From Zophobihabitans entericus (GTDB taxonomy: Bacteria > Pseudomonadota > Gammaproteobacteria > Enterobacterales > Orbaceae), in contig NZ_CP050253.1 in the NCBI RefSeq assembly GCF_011745665.1, positions 781,418 through 845,417 on the forward strand: a DNA stretch of 64,000 nucleotides, in the 5' to 3' direction. The notes under the pieces are model-generated. The model saw nothing but the letters and a program-made list of their open reading frames with translations, did not search any database and was not told where the DNA came from. Of the stretch, positions 1-9,652 are shown one piece after another (the first letter of the stretch is position 1; each line of letters starts with the position of its first letter). Position numbers and translations under genes: made by a program.

Positions 1-1201
1 CAAAGTGAGTTTTTGCACTACGAAATTGTTCCAAAGCAACCAGTAATGAAACCGTCTCAGGGAAGATTAACGGCTGCTTTATTAGTGATCGAATATTATG
101 GACTTCTTTATCTAATAACAACTGTTTTAGCAAATCATTGACATAGATGATACCAATAGGTTCATCACCGGCACTATTATCTGTTATGATCAGACGGGTG
201 TGCTGGTTGTCATTCAGTGCTTGTAAAATATCTTCCCGGCTATCATCAAGGTTGATTTGATCGATATCGTGACGAGACGTCATAATACTACTGACTGAAC
301 GCTGAGCGAGTCCAAGTACACGTTCAATCATGCTTAATTCTTGTTGGTTGAAAACAGCATCTTTTTTACCGGAGTCAGCGATCATATCTGCTGTTTTACT
401 GTCGAGCTCTTCGTCTTCAACATCACCTCTTAGCATATGTAAAATAGCATCAGCAGTACGCTGGCGCAGAGGTTTACTTGATGTTAAGAATCGACGACGA
501 TTAAAACTGGCAACCTGATTAAACATCTCAATTAAAATTGAGAAACCAATAGCAGCATATAAATACCCTTTTGGAATATAGAAATTAAAGCCTTCTGCAA
601 CAAGACTAAAACCGATCATTAATAAAAAGCTTAAACATAAAATAACAATCGTTGGATGTTCATTCACGAACTGAGTTAATGGCTTGCTGGCCAAAATCAT
701 TAGTGTCATGGCAATACACACAGCAGCGATCATCACCGGAATATGTTCAACCATGCCGACTGCTGTAATTACCGCATCAAGTGAAAATACCGCATCAAGG
801 ACTACGATTTGGGCAACAACTGTCCAGAAATGAGCTGTTTTCTTTTGCTTATTGTTATCATGGGATTTACCCTCTAAGCGCTCATTCAATTCCATTGTGG
901 CTTTAAATAACAAGAACAGACCACCTGCAAGCATGATTAATTGTCGTCCACTGAAGGACATATCAAACACAGAAAATAGCGGTGTTTTTAGCGTGACCAG
1001 CCATCCGGTGACAAGCAGCAATAAGATACGCATGATAAGAGCAAGACTCAGCCCCACGACGCGCGCTTTATCACTTTTTTCTTTAGGGAGTTTTTCCGCC
1101 AGAATGGCTATAAAGACAAGATTATCAATCCCGAGTACGATCTCTAGTACAACAAGTGTTGCTAAGCCCGCCCAGATTGTTGGATCCATGATCCATTCCA
1201 T
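1..1201 (-). CDS. yoaE: TerC-family membrane protein with CBS pair, YoaE/YegH-like (partial, C-terminus beyond window)
   Basis: The minus-strand reading frame opens at an ATG at 1201 and runs off the left edge after 400 codons without a stop. It begins [20 protein letters not shown] and continues with [14 protein letters not shown] and [16 protein letters not shown], the paired acidic motifs of the TerC integral-membrane domain, giving about seven membrane segments in residues 1-240. A CBS-domain region follows ([16 protein letters not shown] onward, ending near [11 protein letters not shown]). The order TerC, CBS pair, CorC/HlyC-like tail matches E. coli YoaE and YegH; the tail is outside the window. 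Its substrate is not known; metal-ion efflux is suggested for the TerC family. It is transcribed in the same direction as fabI, about 190 bp downstream of it. Confidence 0.88.
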   Translation of the reverse strand, partial: MEWIMDPTIWAGLATLVVLEIVLGIDNLVFIAILAEKLPKEKSDKARVVGLSLALIMRILLLLVTGWLVTLKTPLFSVFDMSFSGRQLIMLAGGLFLLFKATMELNERLEGKSHDNNKQKKTAHFWTVVAQIVVLDAVFSLDAVITAVGMVEHIPVMIAAVCIAMTLMILASKPLTQFVNEHPTIVILCLSFLLMIGFSLVAEGFNFYIPKGYLYAAIGFSILIEMFNQVASFNRRRFLTSSKPLRQRTADAILHMLRGDVEDEELDSKTADMIADSGKKDAVFNQQELSMIERVLGLAQRSVSSIMTSRHDIDQINLDDSREDILQALNDNQHTRLIITDNSAGDEPIGIIYVNDLLKQLLLDKEVHNIRSLIKQPLIFPETVSLLVALEQFRSAKTHF

Positions 1202-1326
1202 AAGTCAGGTGGTTACCTTTATTTAGATAGCACATGCTACAAGGATCAATTTTCTACATAATTAATCTAATGATCAATGAGAAATTTTAATTTTGTTTAA
1301 AAAACAGACGAAAAATTTTGATTTAA

Positions 1327-1348
1327 GTCACTTTCACTAAAAAGTGAC
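1327..1348 (-). terminator. hairpin between fabI and the TerC gene
   Basis: An 8-bp perfect stem (GTCACTTT at 1327-1334 with AAAGTGAC at 1341-1348) lies just past the fabI stop codon. In the fabI direction the following T-tract is weak and interrupted, so termination efficiency is uncertain. Confidence 0.4.
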
Positions 1349-1390
1349 CTTATTTAATTATTACTCACTGAGATAATTGAAAAAGATCAA

Positions 1391-2179
1391 TTAATCAAGA
1401 TCCAGTTCACTCATAGCAGCAATATTAAAGCCACCATCAACATGTACAATTTCACCTGTTATACCGGCCGCCAGATTTGATGTTAAAAAGGCAGCAACAT
1501 TACCAACATCTTCAATAGTGACTGTACGACGAATTGGTGTTACTGCTTCACAGTGAGCTAACATCTTTTTAAAGTCTTTAATGCCTGAAGCGGCAAGGGT
1601 ACGAATTGGACCAGCAGAAACAGCATTCACCCGGATGCCCTGTGGGCCCAGTGCATTTGCCATATACCGAACATTAGCTTCTAAAGAGGCTTTTGCCAGT
1701 CCCATCACATTATAATTGGGAATCGCTCGCTCTGCGCCTAAATAGGTGAGGGTAATCAGACCGGCTCCCGGATTTAACATTGAGCGACACGCCTTTGCCA
1801 GTGCGACAAAACTATATGCACTAATATCATGAGCGATAGCAAAACCTTCACGGGTTACCGCATCCACATAGTCACCATCTAGCTGATCTGCTGGTGCATA
1901 GGCTATCGCATGAATAAAACCATCGAACTTATCCCACTTTTTAGCCAATGCATTGAAAAGATTAGTAATGCTCTCATCTTTGGCAACATCACAAGGAAAG
2001 GTTAATTCTGAATTGAATTCAGCAGCAAACTCTTCAACCCGGGACTTTAATTTATCATTTTGGTAAGTAAACGCTAACTCAGCACCTTCTCTGTGCATCG
2101 CCTGAGCGATACCATAAGCAATGGAACGATTGCTTGCAACACCAGTAATTAAGATGCGTTTACCTGTTAAAAAACCCAT
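1391..2179 (-). CDS. fabI: Enoyl-[acyl-carrier-protein] reductase (NADH)
   Basis: FabI carries out the last reduction of each fatty-acid elongation cycle in the cytosol, turning trans-2-enoyl-ACP into acyl-ACP with NADH. The 262-residue product (same length as E. coli FabI) starts [16 protein letters not shown]. It has the Rossmann nucleotide-binding start, the SDR-like pair Tyr-x6-Lys in [11 protein letters not shown] (about residues 156-163) and [16 protein letters not shown] chose ATG 2179 over the longer frame from 2275 because it matches the family start and follows AGGAG at a proper distance. Residue 93 is Ala (HAIAYAP) where E. coli has Gly, the site of G93V triclosan resistance. The sap genes lie immediately upstream on the same strand, as in E. 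coli. Confidence 0.97.
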   Translation of the reverse strand: MGFLTGKRILITGVASNRSIAYGIAQAMHREGAELAFTYQNDKLKSRVEEFAAEFNSELTFPCDVAKDESITNLFNALAKKWDKFDGFIHAIAYAPADQLDGDYVDAVTREGFAIAHDISAYSFVALAKACRSMLNPGAGLITLTYLGAERAIPNYNVMGLAKASLEANVRYMANALGPQGIRVNAVSAGPIRTLAASGIKDFKKMLAHCEAVTPIRRTVTIEDVGNVAAFLTSNLAAGITGEIVHVDGGFNIAAMSELDLD

Positions 2180-2331
2180 AAATGATTTCTCCTGACTAAG
2201 ATTTGGCAAAGAAGTAATAGTGGCTGAAAATGACAGAAAAAGTATAACATGAAATAAATTGTGAAAATGCAACAATTTTACAGTAAAACTGTTGAATTAT
2301 ATAGGAATTGTGATCGCGTTATCACATCAAA

Positions 2332-3144
2332 TTAAAATGCGCGGGTATCTTTACGCCACGTGTCGGCTGTTAAAGCTTCACCAAAATAACTTTGGACTAA
2401 TTTTTTAGTGACATCACTGAGTGGTGAGGCGAGTACTTCAGCGGTATTGCCATTTTCAACCACTTCACCATCCTGCATAACCAGAATTTGATCACTGATA
2501 TGCTTCATCATGCCGATGTCTTGTGTGACATATACGTAAGAGATATTTTGTTCTTCCTGTAAAGAGAGCATCAGATTAATAATTTGTGAACGCATAGAAA
2601 TATCCAGTGCCGCTAAGGCTTCATCAGCAATAATCACCTTAGGTTTTAAAATCAATGCTCTTGCCAGTGCCACGCGTTGCTTTTGACCGGCGGCCATCAC
2701 AGATGGATAGTATTGTGCATGATCAGGCAATAATCCTACCTGCTTTAATACTTCATAAATCAGTTTCTCACGTTCATTGGCATCTAAGTCAGTATTTTGC
2801 TTTAACGGCATTTCCAGCAATTGTCCAATACGTAACCGCGGATCAAATGAGCTATCTGGATTCTGGAAAATCATTCGCACTAGCTGACAACGAGTCTGAT
2901 AATCACCATATTCCAGTTTATTATCCTCTACCCAAATTTCACCAGACGTTGGCTCAATCATACCTACCAGCATTTTAGCCAGCGTTGACTTGCCTGAACC
3001 ATTTTGCCCGATGATTGCCAGTGTTTTTCCTTCATTGAGAGAAAAAGACACCGGTTTTACCGCCTGAATTTCGGTATGTCTAAACATACTTCTGGAGAGC
3101 GAAAATGTTTTTGAGAGATTACGGACTTTTAGTACTGGGCTCAT
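2332..3144 (-). CDS. sapF: SapF, ATPase of the Sap peptide/polyamine ABC transporter
   Basis: This 270-residue cytosolic ABC ATPase energises the SapBC permease together with SapD. The Walker A motif is GQNGSGKST (about residues 47-55), Walker B is VIIADEALAALD, and the Q-loop is MIFQNPDSSFDPRLR. The signature loop is degenerate (MAAGQKQRVALARAL instead of LSGGQ), as it is in E. coli SapF (APGQKQR), which favours SapF over DppF. It starts two bases after the sapD stop, so the two are translationally coupled. Known roles of the Sap system are resistance to antimicrobial peptides and, for E. coli SapBCDF, putrescine export. Confidence 0.93.
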   Translation of the reverse strand: MSPVLKVRNLSKTFSLSRSMFRHTEIQAVKPVSFSLNEGKTLAIIGQNGSGKSTLAKMLVGMIEPTSGEIWVEDNKLEYGDYQTRCQLVRMIFQNPDSSFDPRLRIGQLLEMPLKQNTDLDANEREKLIYEVLKQVGLLPDHAQYYPSVMAAGQKQRVALARALILKPKVIIADEALAALDISMRSQIINLMLSLQEEQNISYVYVTQDIGMMKHISDQILVMQDGEVVENGNTAEVLASPLSDVTKKLVQSYFGEALTADTWRKDTRAF

Positions 3145-3146
3145 CG

Positions 3147-4136
3147 TTAATCCTCAATATTTAATGGATAATGGCAGGCAACACTACGGTCTTTGATGTC
3201 AGTCATCATCGGTGTTTCGATACATTTACGTTGTGCATAAGGGCAACGGGGCCCTAAACGACAACCAATTGGCAAGCTTTCCAGTGAAGGAATTACTCCC
3301 TGTAAAGTATTCAGAGGGCTTTTATGTGGAATGGCTTTACCAAAATCAGGGATTGCATGAATAAGAGCCTGAGTATATGGGTGGTAAGGTGCTTCAACCA
3401 ACTTTTCACTACCAGCAATCTCTACCATTTGCCCACAATAGAGCACATTAATTCGGTCAGTCCAACGTGTTACCATCTGTAAATCATGGCTGATAAGTAA
3501 AATTGTGGTACCACTGTTTTGGTTCATACTTGCCAGTAGACGGAAGATCTGTGCCTCGGTGGTGGCTTCCATAGCATTAGTCGGTTCATCGGCAATCAAA
3601 AGTTTTGGCTGATTGGCGAGCGCGATGGCAATCATCACTTTCTGACATTCGCCTTCGGTCAACTCATAAGGGTAACAACGCATAATTTCAGTATGTTCTT
3701 TGATTCCCACTCGATGTAGTAACTCTATGGCGCGATCTTTTTTCCAGAACAGACGCTGCCACCAGCGACCTTTAAAGGTTTTTCTTGGGATTGCCTGAAT
3801 TAGCTGTTCACCAATAGTCATGGACGGATCTAAACAGGACTGTGGCTCCTGAAAGATCATAGCAATGTTTTGGCTGATAATTTTACGGCGTTGTTTCAGG
3901 GATAATTTTAACAGATCAACGTTGTCAAATTTAAAGCGGTCTGCTGTAATTTTCCAGTTACTATTGGTGATGCCTAAAATGGCTTTAGCAATCAGACTTT
4001 TACCAGATCCTGATTCACCAACCAGACTACAAATTTCACCTTCGGAGAGTTTTATATTGACGCGATCAACCGCACGCAATAAGCCTGTTGGTGTAATAAA
4101 CTCGATGGTTAAATTGCGAATATCTAATAAAGCCAT
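3147..4136 (-). CDS. sapD: SapD, ATPase of the Sap ABC transporter
   Basis: SapD is the second nucleotide-binding subunit, 329 residues. It shows Walker A GESGSGKS (about residues 39-46), Q-loop [19 protein letters not shown], a degenerate signature [17 protein letters not shown] and Walker [19 protein letters not shown], all SapD-like. A cysteine-containing C-terminal oligopeptide-transporter domain ([14 protein letters not shown]) ends the protein. In E. coli SapD also supports K+ uptake by the Trk system. The start ATG follows the sapC stop by two bases, so sapC-sapD-sapF form a tightly packed operon. Confidence 0.93.
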   Translation of the reverse strand: MALLDIRNLTIEFITPTGLLRAVDRVNIKLSEGEICSLVGESGSGKSLIAKAILGITNSNWKITADRFKFDNVDLLKLSLKQRRKIISQNIAMIFQEPQSCLDPSMTIGEQLIQAIPRKTFKGRWWQRLFWKKDRAIELLHRVGIKEHTEIMRCYPYELTEGECQKVMIAIALANQPKLLIADEPTNAMEATTEAQIFRLLASMNQNSGTTILLISHDLQMVTRWTDRINVLYCGQMVEIAGSEKLVEAPYHPYTQALIHAIPDFGKAIPHKSPLNTLQGVIPSLESLPIGCRLGPRCPYAQRKCIETPMMTDIKDRSVACHYPLNIED

Positions 4137-4138
4137 AA

Positions 4139-5011
4139 CTACTCTCTACGGGAAAGCGATAAATTTAAGCCATAATCGAGAAAGTTCACCAAAACAATCA
4201 CGATAAGAATAGCCAGACCCGGTGCAATAAATGCCCAAGGGTTAATATCAATAATACTGACCATCTCTTTCATCATACTACCCAGCTCATTATAGCGAGA
4301 AGTTGTACCAAATTGTAAATATGAAAGTGTGGTAATACCAAGTAATGTATTAGAGAATAAGACAGTAATTTCAGATAGATAAGCTGCTCTGATATTAGGT
4401 AACACTGAATGATTTAAGATAACCCAGGGTGATAAACCATCCAGTTTAGCGACAGTTATATAGGTTTTATTCATCTCGTTAGACACCATCTGAGTCACGT
4501 TATAAATAAAACGTGGTAAACAGGTTAAGCCGATAACGATCATTAGGTTAAACAATGAATTACCCCAAAACAGTGCGATAACAATAGCGATCAGTAGCGG
4601 CGGAATAGATGAAATTATACGTAATACGGTTTTTATTAAAGTACGTAGTGATTTAAAAGAGAGTAACAGGTAACTGAATAGTCCACCTAAAATCGTCACG
4701 ACTAAGGTAACTTGTAGTGCTACTGACAGTGTGGTACGCATCGCCAGCAAGAGCTGAATAAAGATATCATATCCACCTTTATCTGTTCCTAAAATGTATT
4801 TTACATCACCGGCCTCATTCCAGGCAGGTAACATCAGACGGAATTTTTCACCCAGCGGACCGATTTCATGGACAAAGCGTAATGATAACAGGCAGAGGAA
4901 ACCAACGCTCACCAGTCCATAAAATCCGATAATCAAAAACAGATTATTATGAATATGTCTCTTAAAGCCGGAATAAGACCGGTAAATAGCTGCTAAAAAT
5001 TTATTTATCAT
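4139..5011 (-). CDS. sapC: SapC, permease subunit of the Sap ABC transporter
   Basis: SapC is an inner-membrane subunit of about six membrane segments (290 residues) in the DppC/OppC permease class, with the N-terminal extracytoplasmic loop [19 protein letters not shown] and the ATPase-coupling region [22 protein letters not shown] start at ATG 5011 rather than the longer frame at 5059: the shorter form has a clean AGGAG five bases upstream, agrees with the E. coli length (296) and overlaps the end of sapB by 11 bases, a usual coupling arrangement. Sequence conservation is lower than for the ATPases. Confidence 0.88.
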   Translation of the reverse strand: MINKFLAAIYRSYSGFKRHIHNNLFLIIGFYGLVSVGFLCLLSLRFVHEIGPLGEKFRLMLPAWNEAGDVKYILGTDKGGYDIFIQLLLAMRTTLSVALQVTLVVTILGGLFSYLLLSFKSLRTLIKTVLRIISSIPPLLIAIVIALFWGNSLFNLMIVIGLTCLPRFIYNVTQMVSNEMNKTYITVAKLDGLSPWVILNHSVLPNIRAAYLSEITVLFSNTLLGITTLSYLQFGTTSRYNELGSMMKEMVSIIDINPWAFIAPGLAILIVIVLVNFLDYGLNLSLSRRE

Positions 5012-5948
5012 ACAACTCCTTATGTCTGAGAGGATGTATGACCAGTATAAATATCTCACTTAATAAATTAAACGCACCAATGAGTAAACCACAGACTAAA
5101 ATAGCAACAGCAATAATTACGCCATTTTTAGTTTCAAACCCATGCATTACCCATTTACCTAAACCATAACGGTCAAAGACGATCTCAACTACCATGGTTG
5201 AAAACAGCAAAATCGTAAAGCCATGAGTTAATTGTGGAATAACCGGCGGTAAAGCATTAGGTAACAAATGGCGCCATAAAATTTTAAGCTGTGATTGCTC
5301 ACGGATAATCGCCGTCTTGATATAGTTTTGTTTAGCGATCTTTTCAATATTTTGACTGAGCAGCTGAATAGCCAAAATACATGGCTGGATAGAAAGTATC
5401 ACAACAGGTAGTACCAGATAAGTAAACTCTTTCCAGAGCTCCTGAGCTGTATCGATCCCCGGTGTTAATAAAATATCAATTAACGGAAATCCGGTAATTG
5501 GGTTGGTTTGTTCAATAAACGAACCCTCATTAGGCAGATGCGGGAAGAAAATAAACAGACTTAAAACTGCAATCCAGACCAAAGGACTTGCACCAATAAT
5601 TAAACAGAACGACTGTAATGCTTTATTCTGCCATTTATTGGTATTGAGTCCACCGATAATCCCCAGCGGTACTCCAATGATTAATGAGAATAAAATGGTA
5701 AAAATACATAATTCAATGGTGATTGGCAGAATCTGTTTCAAAGTCTGAAGCAGAGATAAGCTGCTATGTGGCGACAAACGAATCGTGCCAGATAATAGTT
5801 CATTGAAAAATGTGAAATAAGCGTGGAAAAAGGTTAAATTATAAAAGGCAGTACCTGGCAGACAATAAACAATGGCAAAACTGATTTGAGCAAGGATCAG
5901 TAATATCAACAAGAATGTACATATTTTCCGTAAGATATAAACAATCAT
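5001..5948 (-). CDS. sapB: SapB, permease subunit of the Sap ABC transporter
   Basis: SapB (315 residues) is the DppB/OppB-type membrane subunit. Membrane segments are visible near residues 10-30, 90-115, 125-150, 180-200, 240-265 and 285-305. The EAA coupling loop corresponds to QNYIKTAIIREQSQLKILWRHLLPNALPP, and the C-terminus NPITGF...[11 protein letters not shown] resembles E. coli SapB. It is the first gene of the operon. No gene for the periplasmic binding protein SapA lies upstream: the next gene is rne, about 105 bp away. Confidence 0.9.
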   Translation of the reverse strand: MIVYILRKICTFLLILLILAQISFAIVYCLPGTAFYNLTFFHAYFTFFNELLSGTIRLSPHSSLSLLQTLKQILPITIELCIFTILFSLIIGVPLGIIGGLNTNKWQNKALQSFCLIIGASPLVWIAVLSLFIFFPHLPNEGSFIEQTNPITGFPLIDILLTPGIDTAQELWKEFTYLVLPVVILSIQPCILAIQLLSQNIEKIAKQNYIKTAIIREQSQLKILWRHLLPNALPPVIPQLTHGFTILLFSTMVVEIVFDRYGLGKWVMHGFETKNGVIIAVAILVCGLLIGAFNLLSEIFILVIHPLRHKELYDK

Positions 5949-6000
5949 TCTTATTCTCTGCCATTAATTATCAAAAAGTTCGGCCATCCAATTGCACTGA

Positions 6001-6036
6001 TGGCATTATAACCCCAATTGGGAATTATAATGCCAT
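6001..6036 (-). terminator. strong hairpin between rne and sapB
   Basis: A 10-bp perfect stem (GGCATTATAA at 6002-6011 with TTATAATGCC at 6025-6034) encloses a second palindrome, CCCAATTGGG. It lies just after the rne stop in the direction of transcription. A T-tract follows it only on the plus strand; on the rne transcript it is preceded by A residues. It may act as an mRNA 3' end or processing stem rather than a classic terminator. Confidence 0.5.
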
Positions 6037-6053
6037 TTTTTATGATCTATTAA

Positions 6054-8960
6054 TTACTCTGTTACTTGTGTTGGTTTGGTTGCTTGTGCAGAAGCCTGAT
6101 TGTTCGCACTATTACCACCCGCATGACCTTTACCGTTAAAACGGTAATGTTCATCATGGAACACAGCATAAGTGATAGAGAAGTCCGATGGAGCATAAGC
6201 CGGAGCTGGTGCTTTGGTCATACCTGATGATGAATGTTTAGTACGACTTTGGTAAGAAACATCTGTAGGTGCTAAAGCTTTTGTTGTCACTTTATCCCCA
6301 GTACACACTTGAGTTTCTTTAAGGACAGCCACAACGGTGTTAGTTGCTGGTGCCGTTGACGCAGGCGCTTCATTAACAGGTTGATTAGCAACAGACGGCT
6401 CCGTGGTAGTAACCGAAGTTGAAACGACTGGCTCAACAAATGGTAAATCTATTGTTTCAGTCATTGTTTTTTCAACAGTAACTACTGGTTCATGAGTAAC
6501 AGGCGCTACAACTACAGGAGTATTAGCGACTGACGCACTGTCAGAGGTATCATTATTATTTTCAGCATCATCTGACTTGTTGACTACTGGCGTAAGTAGT
6601 GAATAATCAATGCAGACTTTACCTGAAGCAAACTCAGGTGATACCACTGCCATACTTAGTGGCATTGGTGATTCTGATGGATAATTCTCTTTCTGACGTT
6701 TACGACGCTGGCCATTCATTCTTAAATGACGTGGTGTACGTCTGACCCGACGAGAAGAATCCTCGTTTGAGTTAATATTTTCTGAACTTTCACTTGTACT
6801 TTCCAGTGGTAATGCATCTTCTTCTGCTACAGGCTTTGGAATCACAACCGGTAGTGGGGCAACGTTAACTGGTTTTGTATCTGCTTTATTCTCACCATCA
6901 GTAACACGAACACTCTTAGTCAGATTACGCTGTGCTCTGCGTGGTTTTGGCTCACGTTTTTCTGGTGCAGCTGATTTGGTTTCTTCAACAACTGCTGCCA
7001 GAGCTTCATTTTTTACCGTTTCAACATTGGCTGCGTTGTTGTTTGCATTACCTTTGTTGTTATTACGTGAACGACGATTGTTTTTCGGCTCTTTAGTTTC
7101 AGGAGAGCTATTTTCAGTCTCTGTCTTATTGCTATTACGAGGCTTTCTATTTTGTTGTGGACGAGGTCTCTTCTCGTGACGAACGTGTTCAGTTTTCTTG
7201 GTTTCTTTTTTATCAGTACCAGGAACTTCTGAAGGTTTAAACAAGTTGCGTAGGCCTGAGAATAGTGAAGCGATAATACCTTTGTTTTCTTCAGGTTTTT
7301 TACTCTTTGGTTGTGCTTTGGGCTTACTAGCTGCTGAATTTGCCACAGCCGCTGCTGCCGCTGCCTGAATATCAACAGTTACACCAGAAAGTACGGCTTC
7401 TTCTTCAACCACTTCCGGTGTTGTGTCTTCTTCTTCCTCTTCGAGTTCACGAATGAGTTTTGGCAGAGCGTAACTTAGTACGTCCATTTCTTCGCCACGA
7501 CGCTTACGGATCACACGATATTGTGGTGTTTCCATCTCTTCATCAGCAGCAATAACAATTTTAATTTCCGGATGTTCTGCTTCAATTTTACTAATCGCGC
7601 GGCGTTTCTCATTCAATAAATAACTGGCGATTGGTACTGGAACGATAACATCAATTTGTGAAGTGTTGTCTTTTAACGCTTCTTCATTGATTAAGCGCAG
7701 GATAGACAGGGACAAGGAATTATTATCACGTACTGTACCTGTACCACTACAGCGTGGACAAATATGGTGTGTTGCTTCACGTAGTGACGGGCTTAAACGC
7801 TGACGAGACATCTCAAGTAAGCCAAAACGAGAAATACGTGTCGTTTGAATACGTGCACGATCGTTTTTCATTGCTTCTTTTAGGCAGTTTTCAACTTCAC
7901 GCTGGTTACGAATCGGGGTCATATCGATAAAGTCGATAACAATCAAACCCCCAAGGTCACGCAGACGTAACTGACGTGCGATCTCTTCTGCTGCTTCAAG
8001 GTTGGTTGTGAAGGCTGTTTCTTCGATATCACTACCACGGATTGATTTAGCAGAGTTAATATCGATAGCAGTTAGTGCTTCTGTGGTATCGATAACAATA
8101 GAACCACCTGATGGCAGGCGAACTTCACGCTGGAAAGCTGACTCAATTTGTGACTCGATTTGGTAATGGCTAAATAACGGTACATCATTGGTGTACAGTT
8201 TAATACGGTTAAGATATTCAGTACGACCAAGGCCTGCTAAGCGTTTCTTAGCAACTTCTAGCACCTGAACATTATCAACCAGAATTTCACCGACATCTGC
8301 ACGCAGGTAATCTCGAAATGCTCTGGTAATAATATCACTTTCTTTGTGGATCAGACTTGGCGCAGGATGGTTTTTCGCTTCAGTTTGAATGGCTTCCCAA
8401 TACACCATTAGTGCATTTAAGTCTTGTTGCAACTCTTCCTGACTTTTGCCAACACCTGCAGTACGAGCGATAACACCCATACCTTTTGGTTTTTCCAGTG
8501 AGTCAATAATGCGTTTTAGGTCAGCTCTGTCTTCACCTTCAATACGGCGTGACACACCACCAGCACGTGGGTCATTTGGCATAAGTACTAAATAACTACC
8601 GGCTAAGCTGATATAAGTTGTTAACGCAGCACCTTTTTTACCACGGATCTCTTTCTCAATCTGGACTAAAACTTCCTGACCTTCCTGAAGATGTTTAATA
8701 CTTTTACGTCCGGAGATATTAGAAGGGAAGTAGTTATCAGCGATCTCTTTGAGGGAGAGGAATCCGTCTCGTTCACCGCCATAGGAAACAAATGCGGCTT
8801 CTAAACTTGGATTGATTTTGGTGATGGTGCCTTTGTAAATATTCGCTTTTTTCTGTTCATGACCAGGGCTCTCGATATCTAAATCATAAAGCTTCTGACC
8901 GTCAACGAGTGCAACGCGCAGCTCTTCTTGCTGGGTCGCATTAATTAACATTCTTTTCAT
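6054..8960 (-). CDS. rne: Ribonuclease E, degradosome core endonuclease
   Basis: RNase E cleaves single-stranded AU-rich RNA, processes rRNA and tRNA precursors and scaffolds the degradosome at the inner membrane. The 968-residue protein starts MKRMLINATQQEELRVALVD, nearly identical to E. coli. An S1 domain occupies about residues 37-118. The DNase I-like catalytic domain has Asp residues in TAIDINSA (near 300) and GGLIVIDFIDM (near 343), and the zinc-link CPRCSGTGT lies near 400. From about residue 520 it becomes low-complexity, rich in Lys/Arg/Asn and then Thr/Val/Pro, the expected disordered scaffold (E. coli total 1061). An Arg/Lys-rich stretch around 590-700 would be the RNA-binding part. 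The final AKPTQVTE tail is where the PNPase site would be expected. Autoregulation through the 5' UTR is known in E. coli. Confidence 0.97.
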   Translation of the reverse strand: MKRMLINATQQEELRVALVDGQKLYDLDIESPGHEQKKANIYKGTITKINPSLEAAFVSYGGERDGFLSLKEIADNYFPSNISGRKSIKHLQEGQEVLVQIEKEIRGKKGAALTTYISLAGSYLVLMPNDPRAGGVSRRIEGEDRADLKRIIDSLEKPKGMGVIARTAGVGKSQEELQQDLNALMVYWEAIQTEAKNHPAPSLIHKESDIITRAFRDYLRADVGEILVDNVQVLEVAKKRLAGLGRTEYLNRIKLYTNDVPLFSHYQIESQIESAFQREVRLPSGGSIVIDTTEALTAIDINSAKSIRGSDIEETAFTTNLEAAEEIARQLRLRDLGGLIVIDFIDMTPIRNQREVENCLKEAMKNDRARIQTTRISRFGLLEMSRQRLSPSLREATHHICPRCSGTGTVRDNNSLSLSILRLINEEALKDNTSQIDVIVPVPIASYLLNEKRRAISKIEAEHPEIKIVIAADEEMETPQYRVIRKRRGEEMDVLSYALPKLIRELEEEEEDTTPEVVEEEAVLSGVTVDIQAAAAAAVANSAASKPKAQPKSKKPEENKGIIASLFSGLRNLFKPSEVPGTDKKETKKTEHVRHEKRPRPQQNRKPRNSNKTETENSSPETKEPKNNRRSRNNNKGNANNNAANVETVKNEALAAVVEETKSAAPEKREPKPRRAQRNLTKSVRVTDGENKADTKPVNVAPLPVVIPKPVAEEDALPLESTSESSENINSNEDSSRRVRRTPRHLRMNGQRRKRQKENYPSESPMPLSMAVVSPEFASGKVCIDYSLLTPVVNKSDDAENNNDTSDSASVANTPVVVAPVTHEPVVTVEKTMTETIDLPFVEPVVSTSVTTTEPSVANQPVNEAPASTAPATNTVVAVLKETQVCTGDKVTTKALAPTDVSYQSRTKHSSSGMTKAPAPAYAPSDFSITYAVFHDEHYRFNGKGHAGGNSANNQASAQATKPTQVTE

Positions 8961-9559
8961 TGATTTTCACTCATTTTCTTTAATTTTGAAAAGTAAGTAA
9001 TATCAACATAATTGGGTAGAACTATAGCCTATTTTAATAATGATTAAATTAATAGACGTTAATAAAAGTCTGTTTTAACATCACATACTCATTATTTAGT
9101 TAGTCTTTTATTATAATTGTATTATGTGAGTATGCTAATTTTATAGAGACTGACAAATTGTCAATCTACTTCATATTTTGTATTTAATATTTCAACAAAT
9201 TAAATACGACTAAATTAAATATTGTACAATTTATTGATACTAAAATAAGTTATTCATGCCAATTAAGTTATTTTACTTACTGCTATATTCTTGTTTTTAC
9301 AATGTCTGATGCCATTGCTGCACCGTAAAAACAAATAAATTTAGGGCTTATTTTCTGTGTATTTGCATAAAACAGTTTAATAAATAAATTTTATGCAAAT
9401 GCACTTGCCTATTATTCACTTTTCGGCTCCATATATCAAGAGCCATAACCTGATATTTAAAAACTTTTATTAACAATCTTTTATATATGATAGAATGATT
9501 CTGTGAAATAAAACTCTGAAGCCTTTAAACCTAAGTAAACGGTTGTTTAAACAATCACT
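8961..9559. promoter_or_regulatory. long AT-rich divergent intergenic region between rne and moaA
   Basis: About 600 bp contain no gene that I can support. Both rne (leftward) and moaA (rightward) must have promoters here. In E. coli the rne 5' UTR is 361 nt and binds RNase E for autoregulation, so a long leader is expected. I see one strong inverted repeat (9357-9404, listed separately) and a near-perfect palindrome at 9541-9556 (GGTTGTTTAAACAATC) just before the moaA leader. I cannot place promoters with confidence because the whole region is AT-rich. Confidence 0.5.
9357..9404. repeat. 16-bp inverted repeat in rne-moaA intergenic region
   Basis: The arms ATTTGCATAAAA (9361-9372) and TTTTATGCAAAT (9389-9400) are perfect, and extend outward by GTG/CAC with one G-T pair. 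The loop is 16 nt and AT-only apart from one C and one G. No T-tract follows on either strand, so a regulatory hairpin or protein-binding palindrome is more likely than a terminator. Confidence 0.6.
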
Positions 9560-9648
9560 TTATATGGATTAATGGCCGTGACATTAACAGGTGCCACCGG
9601 GTGTAACGCAGAAATGCTTATGCCTCCCGACTGGAAAGGTGTTTTTAC
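9560..9648 (+). promoter_or_regulatory. probable molybdenum cofactor (Moco) riboswitch upstream of moaA
   Basis: The leader between the upstream palindrome and moaA is GC-richer than its surroundings and highly structured. It has GCA-GAAA-TGC, a GNRA-capped stem at 9608-9617, and CACCGGGTG at 9595-9603. It ends TGCCTCCCGACTGGAAAGGT (9621-9640), where TCC/GGA and CCT/AGG can pair and occlude the Shine-Dalgarno-like AAAGGT. Conserved GNRA-capped helices and control of the ribosome-binding site are features of the Moco RNA motif found before moaA in gammaproteobacteria. The identification rests on motif recall, not on a covariance search. Confidence 0.7.
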
Positions 9649-9652
9649 TGAC

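Noticed and set aside
852-1226. Plus-strand open frame of 124 codons opposite the TerC gene
   Set aside because: It is antisense to a clearly conserved membrane protein on the minus strand and shows no ribosome-binding site or recognisable sequence.
2332-4136. Annotation of these ATPases as DppD/DppF
   Set aside because: Both have the degenerate signature loops characteristic of SapD/SapF, and a full dppABCDF operon exists at 20797-26454.
7013-7375. 120-codon frame inside rne on the same strand, other frame
   Set aside because: It lies in the low-complexity scaffold region of RNase E, and its repeated Lys/Gln-rich sequence reflects the skewed base composition of the rne frame.
9572-9652. 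27-residue N-terminal extension of MoaA
   Set aside because: It coincides with the structured riboswitch-like leader and has no counterpart in MoaA proteins.
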